A stretch of 64,000 nucleotides of DNA from Xenosphaeropsis pyriputrescens (lineage: Eukaryota; Ascomycota; Leotiomycetes; Phacidiales; Phacidiaceae): assembly GCA_022609375.1 (NCBI GenBank), contig JAGKQE010000032.1:186001-250000 (forward strand), read 5' to 3'. Every line of letters begins with the position of its first letter. Position 1 is the stretch's first letter. The position numbers were made by a program, and so were the translations under genes. The notes beneath the pieces are model-generated. The model had not been told where the DNA came from, did not search any database, and was given only the letters and a program-made list of their open reading frames with translations. Below, one piece after another: positions 44,156 to 56,916 of the stretch.

Positions 44156-45806
44156 ATGAGCCATGACCGAAGCTCCCAAAAGACCGTTGAAAGGTCAACG
44201 AGCACAAGACCGAGGTTCGTAGATACTCGGCCGAAATATGCACGAGGATCAATGGGAACTCAAACGACGCAGCCTTGTTGCGAAAGAGTCGAACATGATT
44301 TGTGGCACATTTGCATCTTGAAGTAACACACACTGATGTAGCTGTATAGATAATACCAGTCGATCGAACAAATCTCCCATCAAAGCACCTCCGCGAGTAG
44401 CACTCGGTCAAGGCCGACCCTCAAAGTCCAAAGATGAGACCCACGAACACAGCAGCTCCTCAGCGGAGAAGCCACGATCACGAACGCCATTGCGATCACA
44501 GCCGCAAACCCAGACATCACCCGGCCAGATCTCGCTCGCCGAGCGAGTCAAGCAACTAGAGGAAGAGCTGCGAACGATGGAAAAGGCTTTCCACGCCGAA
44601 CACGAACAACTAACCAAGCAAGCAATTGATGGCTCTGAGCGCGCAGCTATTGCGACAGAGCGATATTCTGATGTACATAAAGATTTCCTGAATAAGGATA
44701 CCGAGCTGAAGATGTTGCTGGTGGATTTCGAGCAGCAGCTTGGTGACGTGGAGAGAAAGACACGATACGAGTGCGAGGTGCGGTACAGGCAGGAGCGAAA
44801 ACTAATAGAAGAGGTCCTGGCAGAGACGAGGGTGGAGGCGCAAAGGATGGAAGAGGAGAATGCGAAATTGCAGAGGCAAGTTTTGGGCTTGAAGGGATTT
44901 GTGAGCACCAGCACGCGCACAGAGGGGCAAGTTACGGACGATGTCGTTGCAGTGCGGGCGAAGAAGCTGGATGGAGATTTGCAGAACTGGGTGATTTCGA
45001 ACTTCAGGAGAGTTAGTCTAGGTATATCACGCCAACTCATATCTTTCATCCATCAAGTGCTGATCAAATACTGCAGATTTTGCCGCAGTGAGCGATTCTC
45101 ACCTTCAAAGCCTGTCCATACCTCCTTCCATCCACCACCGTCACCACTCCATTCCCAAAGTGCGCTTCCTGCAGTCCATCTTCTCGCAGCTTTTTGTCAC
45201 CAACATATTCTCCGCCTATTTCGTTGGCCTGGCTCCCGAGCGCGTTGCCGAGTTGCAAGCTATCGAAATGTTCATGAGCACAATAGGTAGTTCCTCTCTC
45301 CACTGATACTTCCTTCCTTTGCCACCGTCTAATCCTCGTTCTTGTCAGGCGAAGCCTCAGTAAGTACCTGGCGTTCCACGACCCTTGGCCTGATCCGTCG
45401 CGCACCACAGTCTACCCTTGCAACCACGACTGCCACATACATCGATGGTCTCATACAGCGCATCGAGGATTTTCTCGTGGATCTCGGCGCACCGCCCTCC
45501 AGCCCACGAACAGATGCCCTTCGGCCTATATTGATGGAGGCCGTAGAGCTAGCACAGCTGTTCAGAGTGCAAAAGGCGCGCTTAGAGGTGTGTATGTTTG
45601 AAGGGGAGGGAGGGGGTCGAGAGGCTGTGGAGTTTGATGAGGGAATCATGGAGGATGTGGGCGGGGAAGAAGACGGCGATGGAAGGGATGGATTTCGTGT
45701 GTTGTGCGTGGTCAGTCCAGCTGTTGTGAAGTATGGTGATGAGGAGGGTGAAGAGGGGTACTTCAGAAATGTCATTGTGAAGGGGAAGGTGCTTTTGGAG
45801 GGTTGA
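44156..45806 (+). CDS. Coiled-coil protein of unknown family
   Basis: Four exons (44156-44214, 44342-45021, 45077-45286, 45349-45806) give 468 aa. ATG 44156 sits in a strong context (GCCACCATG). Residues 1-85 are Ser/Arg/Pro-rich and disordered. A long coiled coil follows at about 90-230 (LAERVKQLEEELRTMEKAF, then RQERKLIEEVLAETRVEAQ). After the coil comes LQNWVISNFRRVSL and a globular-looking C-terminal half (FVTNIFSAYFVGLAPERVAEL, IDGLIQRIEDFLVDLG, LMEAVELAQLFRVQKARLEV). A low-complexity acidic loop precedes the end. Exons 2-4 are well supported by frame and splice sites; exon 1 is a hand choice. I do not recognise the family. Confidence 0.68.
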
Positions 45807-47270
45807 GAGAAGACAATTTACAATTGTACATATTGCAATATTGGGTAGGGATGATGGCTTGTAGATGAAGGACTAGATCATTGTATGATACATGCTTCCT
45901 GTCGATGCTCTTAGGTGGGCCACCAGACGGAATTTCAATCTTGGGAGGCAACACCCCATATGCTACATGTAATGAGCTTTGTCGTTCTTTCAGTTCTATG
46001 AGCATGAGAGTATCGTGTTGAAGAGATGAACTTACAGTCTACAACCAAATTTTACGCTAGAGTACTGTTCAAGCATGATGAACATGTAATGGTTACATGC
46101 AGCTACCGTTAAATCAACATTCGATCTTTAAAACTGTCGGTGAATCTACCCTTCTTCTACTGTTGAGCATTCCACAACAGTTCAGACTAGAAGTCCAGTT
46201 GACTCCTGGTCAGCTCTCCCTCCGTTGCTGTACAATACGCCTGTAACACACAACAAAAACCCCTGATCTTACGGGCTAAGAATGTGTATCGGTTGTCCAT
46301 AGGTAGCATCTGCGGTTATCTAACGATAGCGTTTTCTCTTCACACAGCAGTTGACATTTCCAACCGAAAATCACCACTCTTGCGTTACGGGAATATTCGG
46401 TCTCAGAAGTTGTAACGGTTAGTTTCCTTATCCAGGAAAGTTCTACCACCGCAGTCTGCCGGTCGGGACGCGTACTTTTTGGCAAACGGTTAGGGCCTGT
46501 TTTCGGTGAATACATAGCAAGCTCACCGTGGAAATAGGTGGCATATGTTTACCAAGATAGGTAGTATAGGTATGGCTGTGAAGGTATAGGACGCCTTGTT
46601 CGTTTAGATATAAGTGGCAAGGAAACTAGATCGAATTCTATGATTGATTTGTGGCTAAGCCGTCTAACTGATCTCGAGATGAGGGGGGCTGTCTCTGCAA
46701 ATAGCCCAACTATCTCACGCTGTTCAAGAGGACGGATAATCTATACACGTATGGCACTCTGTCCCAGTCAGTATCACACAAAAGAAGGAACAGTTTGCTT
46801 GCTAAAGGGACGATGGACAATAAATCTGAACAACGATCTATAAAATGCCTAGGGATTAGTTATAGCCCAGTTTGTACACATACTGCCAGTCCCCTATTAA
46901 TAGTTATACCATGAAAAAGTCGGAAATTTTTGACTCGGCATAGCAGCTCACTCTTTGACCTACTCGCACCCTGCATTTCTCGATTTAGTCATTTTTGGTG
47001 GCCGTCAACACGCCCACAACACTCGATCTTCATCTAAGGGATACAAACATCTTCCAGGCATCAGTTAAAATTCATGGGAAACCATTCATTTGAGAATTCG
47101 TCACTGTCTTGCACAAAGCCCCAGATTCCTTATCATACACCTCAAATCCATTCATGTTTTTAGCCTGTGATCCCAGCACCACAAAACTCCATAGTTTCAT
47201 ACGCATCTCGCTCAAAAGCACCCCCAAATCGTTCCGTGTCCAGTGGCTTCCCCATCCCCCTTCCAGTGCA
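45807..47270. other. Convergent intergenic region
   Basis: About 1.5 kb between two 3' ends. Open frames at 46276-46515 (-) and 47072-47314 (-) lack features. The latter is in a different frame just beyond the Hsp70-like stop and is read as 3' UTR. Confidence 0.5.
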
Positions 47271-49739
47271 TCAATGAAAGTCCGCTTGAACCCGTCCGTA
47301 TCTCCGCCCATCAACCTTCAGCTCGAACCCGAGCCCGGCACTCTCGACAATCATCTCGAGTGTAAAATCTAAATTATCAAATTCCACCCCCTTTGTAGTC
47401 GTGAGGCGCGTGAACAAACTCTTCGGCACAGCGCCAAGATCTGTAGTAAGCGTACAGACGTTAATGAGGTCTTTGGTATACGCGGCGGGAGGCGGATCAA
47501 AGGGGCAGGCGATGAGATCGTCAGACACAAGCAGTGATTGATTTGGTCGAAAATTACGTGTGTAGTGGAATGAGACGGGCGACAAGGCCGAGATTGCCTC
47601 GCCCTTTGCAATGTGCCATTGCATGCGGTCAGATACCATCCAGCGCTCCCAGAGGGGGCTCCAGTCTAGTTTCACACAATCAGCATCCGGTACGGATGGA
47701 AAAGGAGTCAAGCCAAGTAGGGAATGGGGACTTACATCTATCCTCGACCTTGTGTTTATCTGGATCAAAAACGGTCGCATAGCTCGTGCCGTAATGGAAA
47801 CGTGCGCGCCGTGACACCACCATGCTACCCTCGAGGCCACGTAGTACTGCCCCTCTCACCACCGCCGTCCAAGCATAGACAGGCTGCAAGACCTCGACCC
47901 CGCCACTTTCCGCCGAGAGTTTGGCATGCTCGTGAGTGGGCCTTTCGCTATACGGCGGCGGGGCCGCGGTGTTGAAATGGGCCTTCATGCGTGTAAAGAG
48001 GTAGTTGCTCTGACCAAAGCCGCCGACCAGCACGATACCGCTCACGACGCCGCCTTTGGCACGGATACCGTTGACCTGGCCTTGCACTAGGTCACAAACT
48101 TCTTTGATTACGGGATCGAAGATCTCCTTGATCTCCGTCGAGGTCATTATCATAAAGCCCGAGTCAAGGCCGGCTTCTTCGTCGTCGGGAAGGCCCGGAA
48201 ATGGGACATTGACTTCTGTGTGTTCATCTTCGTTGAAATTTCGTTTGACGAATTCTTCAAAGTATTTCAAGCCTAAAACGATGTCAAGTTAGTTGAGTAT
48301 ACTTGAAGCAAAGATGCTGATGACAGTCAAGAGGATATTGCGAGCTCCATCACAATCCCCGAGTCGAAGTTAGGGCCGTCATCATAACTGATTGAAATAT
48401 GACATACCCATCTGCCACGTCTTAGCCTTCTTCGATTTCATTTCCTCAAATTTGCTTGCACCAAGTCGTTCCTTGACATAAGCCTCAAAGCGATAATTCA
48501 AGAAGGCGCTCCCACACAGTCCACCTGTGCCCATGGCACTTTCGTCGACACGCAGCGGAGACATTGAAAGGATTTTGTAAGCGATTAGATCAACAGTACC
48601 ACCACCGGCGTCACAGACTATGATGTTGTCTCCAACACTGAGGTGATGGGGCTGCATCGCTTTCAGAGTATAAACAGCGGCAGCTTCTGGCTCGCTGATC
48701 ATCTGGATTTCTGATTTAGCACCCATCCCTGCCTTTTCGGCGGCCTGCAGCGTTTTGTTTTTGGCCGCATCGGACCAGACTGCAGGACATGTAAGTACAA
48801 ATTCCACTTTCGTAGATGACTAGAACCCAGCAAGCAGAATATCAGCTATTATTCTGTTGTATCGATGAGATCAAGAGCAAGATATACAAACCATGAAGCT
48901 TTCACCATATCGCCTCTCCAAAGTCTGCATAGTATGCTTGTAAATCTCAGTAAGATAGTCCGAAACGGCATCCACGACCGTCTTATTATGGCGTTTAAGC
49001 TGAGCCGCCGTCTCATGCGGCGAGATGAACTCCGGAAGTTTTTGATTTCTGTCTAGGAAGAGCTTGATACATCTGAGGCGCGATTCATCGGGACGGAATT
49101 GGAAGCCCCATCTAACTGCACTTGAAATCTCTACGGGATCTGGAGTGGGAGGCGTGGCTGCTTTCTCTCCACGCCTTGCGGCCGGCTTTGAGGGCGGGTC
49201 GTAGGAGATCTCTGTAGGCACTTTGTCGGATGTGATGCCGTTGCCTCCTGGCCAAGTCTTAATTATTTCTACATCATCCGGTGTGGATGTGTAGACTGCA
49301 GCGACGCTGGAAGAGTCAGCATTTGCGCCCATACCGGCATATGCTTTTTGTGTCGTTGCATCTATATCAATGACAATGGGGAAATCAAAAGAAGTGCTTT
49401 ATCCCACCAAGATCAAAAAGCAAAGATTGCACCTCGTCTGGCTCCTACTGGCCACCATAAGACCCCATTCGAAAACATCAAGTCACGCAAGACACAGAAT
49501 CAAGTAAATCTAACTCACCCCGAATAAGTCGTCCCGAAATCCACCCCGACAACGATCTTATCCTTGTCCTTCGACGCTTCTAGGACTGCGGAAAAGGGCG
49601 TCAAGGCCGGAATGGAGATGGCCTCCGAAGACGAAGGCGGAGTATGACTGGTAACATCACTGCGGCGACGGCTTCTACTCTCCTCATTCCGGCGATTATT
49701 GCTGCGGAGCGGCAGGGCCAAGTTCATCATCTGATTCAT
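47271..49739 (-). CDS. HSPA12-like Hsp70-family ATPase
   Basis: Actin/Hsp70-type nucleotide-binding protein of the divergent HSPA12-like group expanded in filamentous fungi. Five exons on the minus strand (49739-49519, 49306-48892, 48819-48408, 48272-47736, 47665-47271) encode 659 aa. A disordered N-terminus of about 60 residues precedes phosphate-1 VGVDFGTTYSG. Phosphate-2 is VCDAGGGTVDLIAYK and the adenosine motif is IVLVGGFGQSNYLF. Other conserved pieces are IKTWPGG, VEFVLTCPAVWSDAAK and MISEPEAAAVY. The ordinary Hsp70 substrate-binding domain and EEVD tail are absent. The junction after TTYSG uses the acceptor before VAAVYTSTPDD; a nearer AG would break the frame. The function of this group is unsettled. 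Confidence 0.9.
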
Positions 49740-51756
49740 GATCCTCAAGCCCAAAAACCTCACAAGCCCCAGATTCGAAAAATCGATTTTCAAAGTGGCC
49801 AGATACACTTGTGCACTGCAAAAGCGACTATCGAGGTGGGTTCAATTATCACCACCTAAATGCCTCTCTCGTGCCCTCACATTCACGCACTTCCCCGCCG
49901 CGAAGAATAAAATGTGGCGTTGTGGCAGGCGGTCAGATACGTCGGAGTTGCAAGCATGACAGGAATGGAGAGATCTGTGGGAGAAGGAAACGTAACTGAA
50001 GCGGATCAGGAGAAGAATGAGGATGACGATGATGATGGAAACGAGGATGAGGCTATTGAAGAGAGAAAGTGCAATTGATATTGATATCATAAAAAACAGC
50101 CGCCTGCGTGCAAACACACTGCCAGACACACAGCTCGCTCAGCCTTGCACTCCAGGCAGCAGCTAATGGCACCAATCAAGCACATGACATTTGTCTCTCT
50201 GCCTACAGTACCTATGTGGCCTCAACAACAGGGCTTCTTCAATTGCATCTGCGTGAGGCATTCGCAATCACATACACAAGTTATAGCAAAGCAAGTTGAG
50301 AAGGGCTTCTTGGAACTGTTTGTTCATCTCATGTTGATGTTGTCGGAGTCGGGGTCCTGTTCATTGAACTTCGGTGGCTGTGAAATCGATCTCTAGATAA
50401 ATAATCACGTGATGCAATTCAGGGGAGTAGGCTCCCTCGAAGCACTTCCTCCACTTTCAACAGTTGTCACAAAAACAAAAACAAGCATAACCACTGCAGA
50501 ATTCTGGCACAAACAACCCCTCAAAGGCGGTGAGCATCACCAGTCTAGAAACTCTGATATTGTGTTTGAAGGTGGCACCTAGCTCGCTCATGACAGTACT
50601 AGAGCCCCTATCCGCTCCGCCCACACTGTACAGTGCAAACTCAAAAGTACAAAGAAAAATGCAAAATATGTAGCCGAGCCAGTCAGCTGTGTGTGAAATG
50701 GAACATCGTCTTGAATATCTTCTCTTCCCACTATCAATCTCTTTTCATTTCCATTTTCCTCCCCAAAAACAAAGAATCGAGAAGGAAATGAGGCAGGATC
50801 CTGTTTCCCCGCAATCTATATAGAGATAAGTGGTGGCAGTCTCTAGCCCCCGAAGCCCTCCTAGATCCAATCTCCATCCCGTCCCTCCGTCCAAAATTAT
50901 AATTTGTACAAAAGCCTCTCCCGTCCCGATGACGTCCCTCGGTCCTGACCACTCGTGGGCCAATCTTTCAAGCCTATATAAGGAGTGATCCTTCTTCTCT
51001 GACATATTCCCTTCCAACCAACCAACCAAAAAAAAAAAAAAAAAAAACGAAGAGAAAAAAGGGAAAAGATAGAAGACAGGCTTGCTCGATCTCGTCTTTC
51101 AAGGCCTCATAATGAGGGCTATAATGGTATCTTAGGGTTGAATGGAAGTCCCATGCAACAACCAAGAATAAAACAAATGTAAAATGGGTTCCCAAAATCC
51201 GCCGCCGCTACGCTTTGATGATTGTAGAAGCAAACAGATTGAGGAAACCAGAGGGACAAGGAAATCAGTCTATAAGGGTATTTTCGAATCGAACACGAGG
51301 AAAGCGGGCAGGCAGAGTGAAACAGGTAGTAGTGACGGTGCGAGAAGGAGTTATGTCCAGCGTCCGTGTAATAAATTCCGGGTATGGCTCCGATGGTCCT
51401 CGAAAGGACAACTTGCCGGAAAGGTGATATGAAGAATGCAACAACACAAGAAAACAAGTAAAAAACGTATCAAAGACAAAAGTATAAGGCGCCATTTCTC
51501 CAAGCAACGCTCGCTCGCCAACGGTTCGAATCAGATACAATAATGTCCCTCCCCCCACTCGCCAGTTCAGTACAGAAAAAAAAAGCAATCAAATGACGAG
51601 ATGTAGTGATAGTACGGAAGAAGAAGAAAATATGACCACCCGGTCCCAGGATATCCTTCCAACACCATGCAATGTAGATACAATTTCCACTTTTCCACCC
51701 AAATAGATTGTTATACACACGTAAAACGAGACACAGAATTAGAGACAGATAAAGGT
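49740..51756. other. 2-kb intergenic region
   Basis: Between the Hsp70-like start and the IME2 stop, both minus strand. It holds a homopolymer A tract of about 20 nt (51028-51047). No gene is supported. The last few hundred bases are likely IME2 3' UTR. Confidence 0.5.
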
Positions 51757-54255
51757 TTAGAAACGATCGCCCACAGCAAAGATCGACGCGGCAGCACTAG
51801 CAGCCCATTCGTTCTCCTCATACGGCGGTGTGGGCCATTTGTGATCCGCATCGTTCGCAGCTGAGGAGCGCTTGGTGATATCCACGGGCTTCGTCGCGCT
51901 TGTAGAGGAGCTCTGGCCAAACAGTGCTGTATTACCGCTGGCGGATGGTGAAGGTGTCGGGTATGGGTTTGTGAGGCCCGTATTGCTATGAGACTGTCGT
52001 AGGTTCTGACGATTAGGCGTGAGATAGTTTGTGCTATCAGTAGATGTACGATCGGCGTGCTTAGTAGCCTTGCTCGTTGACCTCAGTTCCTCATCCAATA
52101 GCTCATCCTCCTCATCCGGCGTCTCATACTGCTGTACACCCGGGTGGGCTCTTCTGGTCCTGCTTGATACTGGTCCAGCTGCAACTCGAGTTGGAGCTGC
52201 AAGGCTATCGACAGAGACCGACCGAGGCTGCTGTTGTTGTGGAAGCGAGTGGTGGCGTTTTAAGACACTACTAGGATTAATTTGGTGGCTTGGTGGTACC
52301 GGAGCATAGCCGGGCGTGGACTCGAGGTTGTTCTGCACAGCGCGAAGAGCTTTGTCTAGTGCTTCATGTGTCTCAACCTTCTGAACAGGCGCTGGGGCTG
52401 GATTCAAAAGCTGACCAGTGCTATCAATGACCATCGAAGACCTGTTACTGGCCCATGGTCCACATCCTGCTGAGGCCTCTATGTCGTCCGAGTTTGGAGA
52501 CATCGGGCTCTGGTTCCTTCCCGAGAATCGTCTGGCACGCTTTCGGAGGTGAGAGAAGAAGCTCTCTTTGTGACCGCTTTGTGGAGATGCAAGACCATTC
52601 CCGTTGAGTGCTCGCTCGGCTTGTTGTCGATGAAGCTCGGTATAGTGGTTGTTGTTGGAAGCAACTGATAGTTGACGTCCAATCTTCTTCGAACCCTTCT
52701 CATCGACATATGAAGCCGATCGGTTGTTTGCCTGCGCAGTAACTGCGCTGTCAAGTGGGGAGACCGGTTTGATCGTTGGGAGTATTGGCATTGGGGCCAT
52801 GTTGGAGATTCCATTCGTCCAGGTTGCTCGTTTGGTGGCAGGTTGACGGGTTTTCGTCACATTGAGCTCACCAGTAGTCGCCGAGTGAACTGGTGTAGGC
52901 CTTTGGGCGACAGGCTTCTCGCCCGAGTTTGGTGGTTGAGCAGTGGTAACATTCTCAGCACGGCCAATGAGAGACTTCCGGAACCAGGAAGGCTTCGATG
53001 ACGCGTTCTGGCTCTCAATGGAATCTTTGGCGCTTCTGTAGCTCAAATCAGAGTGCTTGCGTCCAAGCATCTTTGAAGTCGAAGACTTCGGTCGAAGAGG
53101 ATCGACAGCGTCCTGGAAATATTCGTGTGCCAAAGCCTGGCCAGAGGTTGGTCGCGCCTTTGGATCCCACATGAGGCACCACGTGACGAAGTGTGCAAGC
53201 GATGATGGCCATTGTGGAGTCTGAAGAATCGTGTCCATGGCATGAGGAGCCATCTTGGGGAACGAGAAACCAAGCTTACCGGCCAGTCTGGTACCCTCAC
53301 GCCATTCACCTCCCCCTACTCTAGCCCCTTGCTTGTTGTACCAGTTTCCTGGACTACCCATGATCTCACATACCCTCCAGACTTGATCGACTTCGTTTCC
53401 TCCAGGGAACAGAGGCTTCAAGGTAGCAATCTCCACAGCCATGGCACCAATTGCCCAGATGTCGACAGGGGCCGAGTATTCGCCAGCTCTCAGAAGGACT
53501 TCAGGGGCTCGGTACCATCTTGTCGATACATATGTCGTGTAAGGGAGTTTCGAGTGTGTTTCTCTAGCAAGGCCGAAATCGGCGATCTTGACGGTGTATT
53601 GGGGAGGGGTCGAAGGTGGGGTGACCATCGAGGAGTATCGGCGGAATGAGTTGCCAGATTCTTGTTGTGATGAGGTCGAGACGAGGATGTTTTCTGGCTT
53701 GATATCTCGATGGAAAAAGTGATGCGCATGGATATGCTCCAATCCTCGCATGATCTGGAAAAGAATGCTCTTGACACTGGCACCATCCAAAGACTTGTGA
53801 TCCCGAGCCTTCATTAGTTGATAAAGATTCCCATCCATGTACTCCATGGCGATGTGCAATTTCTTGGTGAAGGGATCGAGGAAAATATCAAGAGCTGGAA
53901 CGAGATGCTGGTGTACTGGCAATGTTCTTAGAAAGACAACTTCTCTTAATTCGAGACACGGGGCGAAGGATTCGAAGCTCTTCTTCATTGTCTTGATGGC
54001 AATCTGTAGTCAAGTCAATATATGGTTCCTCTGCCATATCATGATATGGACCCAGAGCGACTCTCGACCACTTACCACTGTACCACGTCTTGCAACGTTT
54101 GATCCTGCACTTCTCACCCTGGCGAGAACAACGCTTCCGAAACTTCCATCTCCGATATCTTTGATGATTTCGAATCGATCCTCAAGGGCCATTTGTGGGT
54201 TATTGGTAGTTGGCATACCTGAACCTCGATGGGCCAGATCATATGCTACAGTCAT
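51757..54255 (-). CDS. IME2: IME2-like (RCK/MAK family) protein kinase
   Basis: CDK/MAPK-related Ser/Thr kinase of the Ime2/MAK/ICK group, which controls meiosis and sexual or filamentous development in fungi. Exons on the minus strand: 54255-54076 and 54003-51757; 808 aa. Kinase domain about 28-365: Gly-loop IGDGSFGSVV, VAIK-equivalent K64, HRDIKPEN with D160, DFG at 202-204, activation loop TTY (216-218) in YTTYVSTRWYRAPE. A 25-residue Ser/Pro insert separates HRD and DFG, as in Ime2 relatives. The C-terminal 440 residues are disordered and Ser/Pro/Asn-rich, usual for this family. The 72-nt intron joins RRGTV to IAIKTMKK in phase 0. Upstream lies about 9.7 kb without a recognised gene. Confidence 0.92.
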
Positions 54256-54915
54256 GGTGAAGAAGGTTGAGTTGATGTGTGGTGTGTCGAGGAAGGGTTA
54301 ATTATATTACAATCATGCAAAGCTGTTGTGGTTTCCCATCGTCAGCCACTTGCACTTGGCTCTAGTGCCCCCAATCGTTAGGAGCGCGGGAGAGACTGCT
54401 GACCTGGCTCTAGATATTATGAGCTCTGCGAAAAGAGCACCTCTTGTCCAAGGCACCGGATCATCCAGAGGCAATGAGTATCGAATGAATGTTGGACAGA
54501 TGTTGTTGGTTGATAGACGCGTAAGTAAAGAACGATATGTGGTGATGGGATGGGAGGTATGTATGTGTGACGTCTCCGTGTATGTATGTATGTGTGTGAG
54601 GCAGTGAGTGGTATGTATGAGAAAGAAAGTAGGAGAGGAGTTTCCTGGAAGTGATGTGAGAGAAAGGGTACAAGGCGGAGAGGTAGTGAAGATCGAAGGG
54701 CTCGAAGGGTCCTGACTGGGCTAAGGGGGGCCGTTTCCAGGAAGCCGGACTGCGGGTCTAAGTGACCCGCTCGGGACAGGCAAGTCGTGGTCGATCACAA
54801 CAGGAGGACGTCAACAGAGGTGTGTTTTGCTAGCGTGGTGACTGAGACCTCAAGTGGATGTCCTGGTCTAGTATTGACTCGTGCGGTCGTGGGGGAAACG
54901 GGTATCGCTCTGTGG

Positions 54916-54949
<34 letters not shown>

Positions 54950-54954
54950 CTTTT
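54916..54954. repeat. (CT)n tract
   Basis: About 13 CT dinucleotides followed by TTTC units, a pure pyrimidine run of nearly 40 nt. It lies about 660 nt upstream of the IME2 start. Confidence 0.9.
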
Positions 54955-55560
54955 GTTCTTTTTGATCCACCAAGAAGGCGATACTCTCCGCCGAGAGGAT
55001 CAATGGCGGCCGGGGTGAACTTCTTTTGCTCTATGAACGTTGAGGATTCGGGGTGGCTCTGCATGAGCAGACAATGGACAACACGTAAATGATTGTTGCA
55101 TGAACTTGAGCGGAAGAATTTCTGGGGATCCGATCTTATGGCATTTTCCTTCCAGAAGCCTGTTCTCTGGGCATGAATGATGATGGGTTTGGAAGCAATT
55201 TCGCTAACGAGCACCCCAAAAAGAAGTGCCTTGCGGCACGAAATTCGATCACCGGGGACGATCTCTCTTTGAGACTTGATTGTCTGGAGTCGCAATACGG
55301 AGGCAAGTAGTGAATGTAATAGATTGCCGTGATTTGCGGCTTTGGTGTATTTTTGTGGCTTGTGGGTTTGTGATCTTCTATTTGGGTAGCAGTTCTGTTT
55401 TCTGACTCTTGTATGTGTAATTTTCCCCCTCTACCAACGGTTGAAGAATGTTTGCTTTGACTTGGGGGGGTTGTGATGTCAACGCAGCGCAAAGCTCTGG
55501 TCGGTCGAGTGAGTGAGAGAGTGAGTGAATGAATGAGTACCTTAGGTATTGTGTAAGGTG

Positions 55561-55590
55561 AGGTCAGGGTCAGGTCAGGTCAGGTCAGGT
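55561..55590. repeat. (AGGTC)n pentamer array
   Basis: Five to six tandem AGGTC/GGTCA units, one carrying an extra G. Confidence 0.85.
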
Positions 55591-55779
55591 TTGGCGGGTA
55601 ATAGTAGTAGTAGGTCAGGTACTGTGGCCTGGCACGACTGGCTGTCCTGAGCTTATTCGACACGACGCGAGTTGAGAGTGCTGGGGAGGGAGAGGGGGGT
55701 TTGTGGATAGTGGGTGCACTGCACGAGTTTGTGTTTAATTCGTGACAGGCCCGGTTGGAGCTGCTCTTCGCTCCTGACA

Positions 55780-55818
55780 CAAATCAAATCAAATCAAATC
55801 AATTCAATTCAATTCAAT
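55780..55818. repeat. Pentamer array AAATC -> AATTC
   Basis: Four AAATC units followed by about four AATTC units. The unit changes by one substitution part-way along the array. Confidence 0.85.
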
Positions 55819-56106
55819 GTGCATCCAGAACAATCCGGGCACGCAGATTGATACACTGAATCGGCAAAGTTGAGTCGAAGATGAGAGACTTGAGTGCAGG
55901 CAGAATGAACAATGCTTGGGATATAGAAGTAATAGGATTGAATGATGAATGATGAATGATGAGTGGGTTCAATAATCAAAGAGAGTCGGTCAACGCATGA
56001 AAGATGCTGTACGGCCTTGTACGAAGTAAAGAGGCAGGATAAAAAGAGAATGAGAGCAATGTGGATATTTGACGTGGTCGAAGCTTTCTTCCTTTCTTTT
56101 CTGCTC

Positions 56107-56174
56107 CCTTTTTCTTTTTCTTTTTCTTTTTCTTTTTCTTTTTTCTCTTTTCTCTTTTCTTTTCTATTCTATTG
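56107..56174. repeat. (CTTTTT)n pyrimidine tract
   Basis: Tandem CTTTTT hexamers drifting to TTTTCTC. Nearly every base is a pyrimidine on the plus strand. Confidence 0.85.
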
Positions 56175-56380
56175 CTTTTCTTTTTGGTGTTTCTTCTGCT
56201 TCTGCATCAGCTGTCGAATTTGACTGTAAATTGATATGTCAATAATGAGAGCATAATGATACTGAGGAAGATGTGAATTGGAGTGCCAGCGAAAGAGTGT
56301 AGAGGTAGAAAGTCAATTGAAGCACCGTCCAGTGGGAGTAAAAAATGTAAGAAAACGGAATGAATTTCAGGTATTTCCAA

Positions 56381-56478
56381 CCCCTCTTTTCCTCTTCCTC
56401 TTCCTTCTCCTTTTCCTTATTTTTATCTTTTTTCCTATTTCTTTCTTCTTTTATCTTTCTCTTTTCTCCTCTTCCCCT
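56381..56478. repeat. Second long pyrimidine tract
   Basis: About 100 nt of C/T with only a few interruptions, in the same orientation as the tract about 250 nt before it. Confidence 0.8.
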
Positions 56479-56843
56479 GCACACTCTACTCCGTAGTGTT
56501 GTTCGAGGATTAAGGTAGGATGGAGTCTGTGTGAGGGAAAGTAGCAGGGAGTTGCTCGTCACAGTCACAACTCTGGTGGGATGAAGGGCAGTCGGGACAT
56601 GCACCCCCCCCTGCAACAAAGTGACTTTTGCTTCGGGAAGTACCAAAACGTGCCAGGTTGGGCAATGGTTGGTGAAAGCTTGCTACTGCTGCTGTTCACT
56701 ACTTGCAAAGTACCGAGTAATACTCCCTTACCACTTCGCCCACCACACACGTCTTCGATTCTCTGTATGAAGTGAGTGCGCGAGGGGGGGGGGAGTGGGG
56801 GTGGAAGAGCGAGGGGGGAGAGGAGAGGAGAGACGATGCACCA

Positions 56844-56916
56844 GTGATGAGGTGAGTGATGAGTGATGAGTGATGAGTGATGAGTGATGAGTGAGGAGTG
56901 AGTGACGAGTGACGAG
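56844..56916. repeat. (GATGAGT)n heptamer array
   Basis: About six tandem GATGAGT units followed by GACGAGT variants. Confidence 0.88.

Noticed and set aside
47072..47314. Minus-strand 80-codon frame after the Hsp70-like stop
   Set aside because: It is in a different frame, and no intron is needed to complete the Hsp70-like protein. Read as 3' UTR.
51480..51545. Possible tRNA suggested by a GGTTCGAATC-like T-loop
   Set aside because: The T-stem does not pair, and no acceptor or D-arm can be folded.
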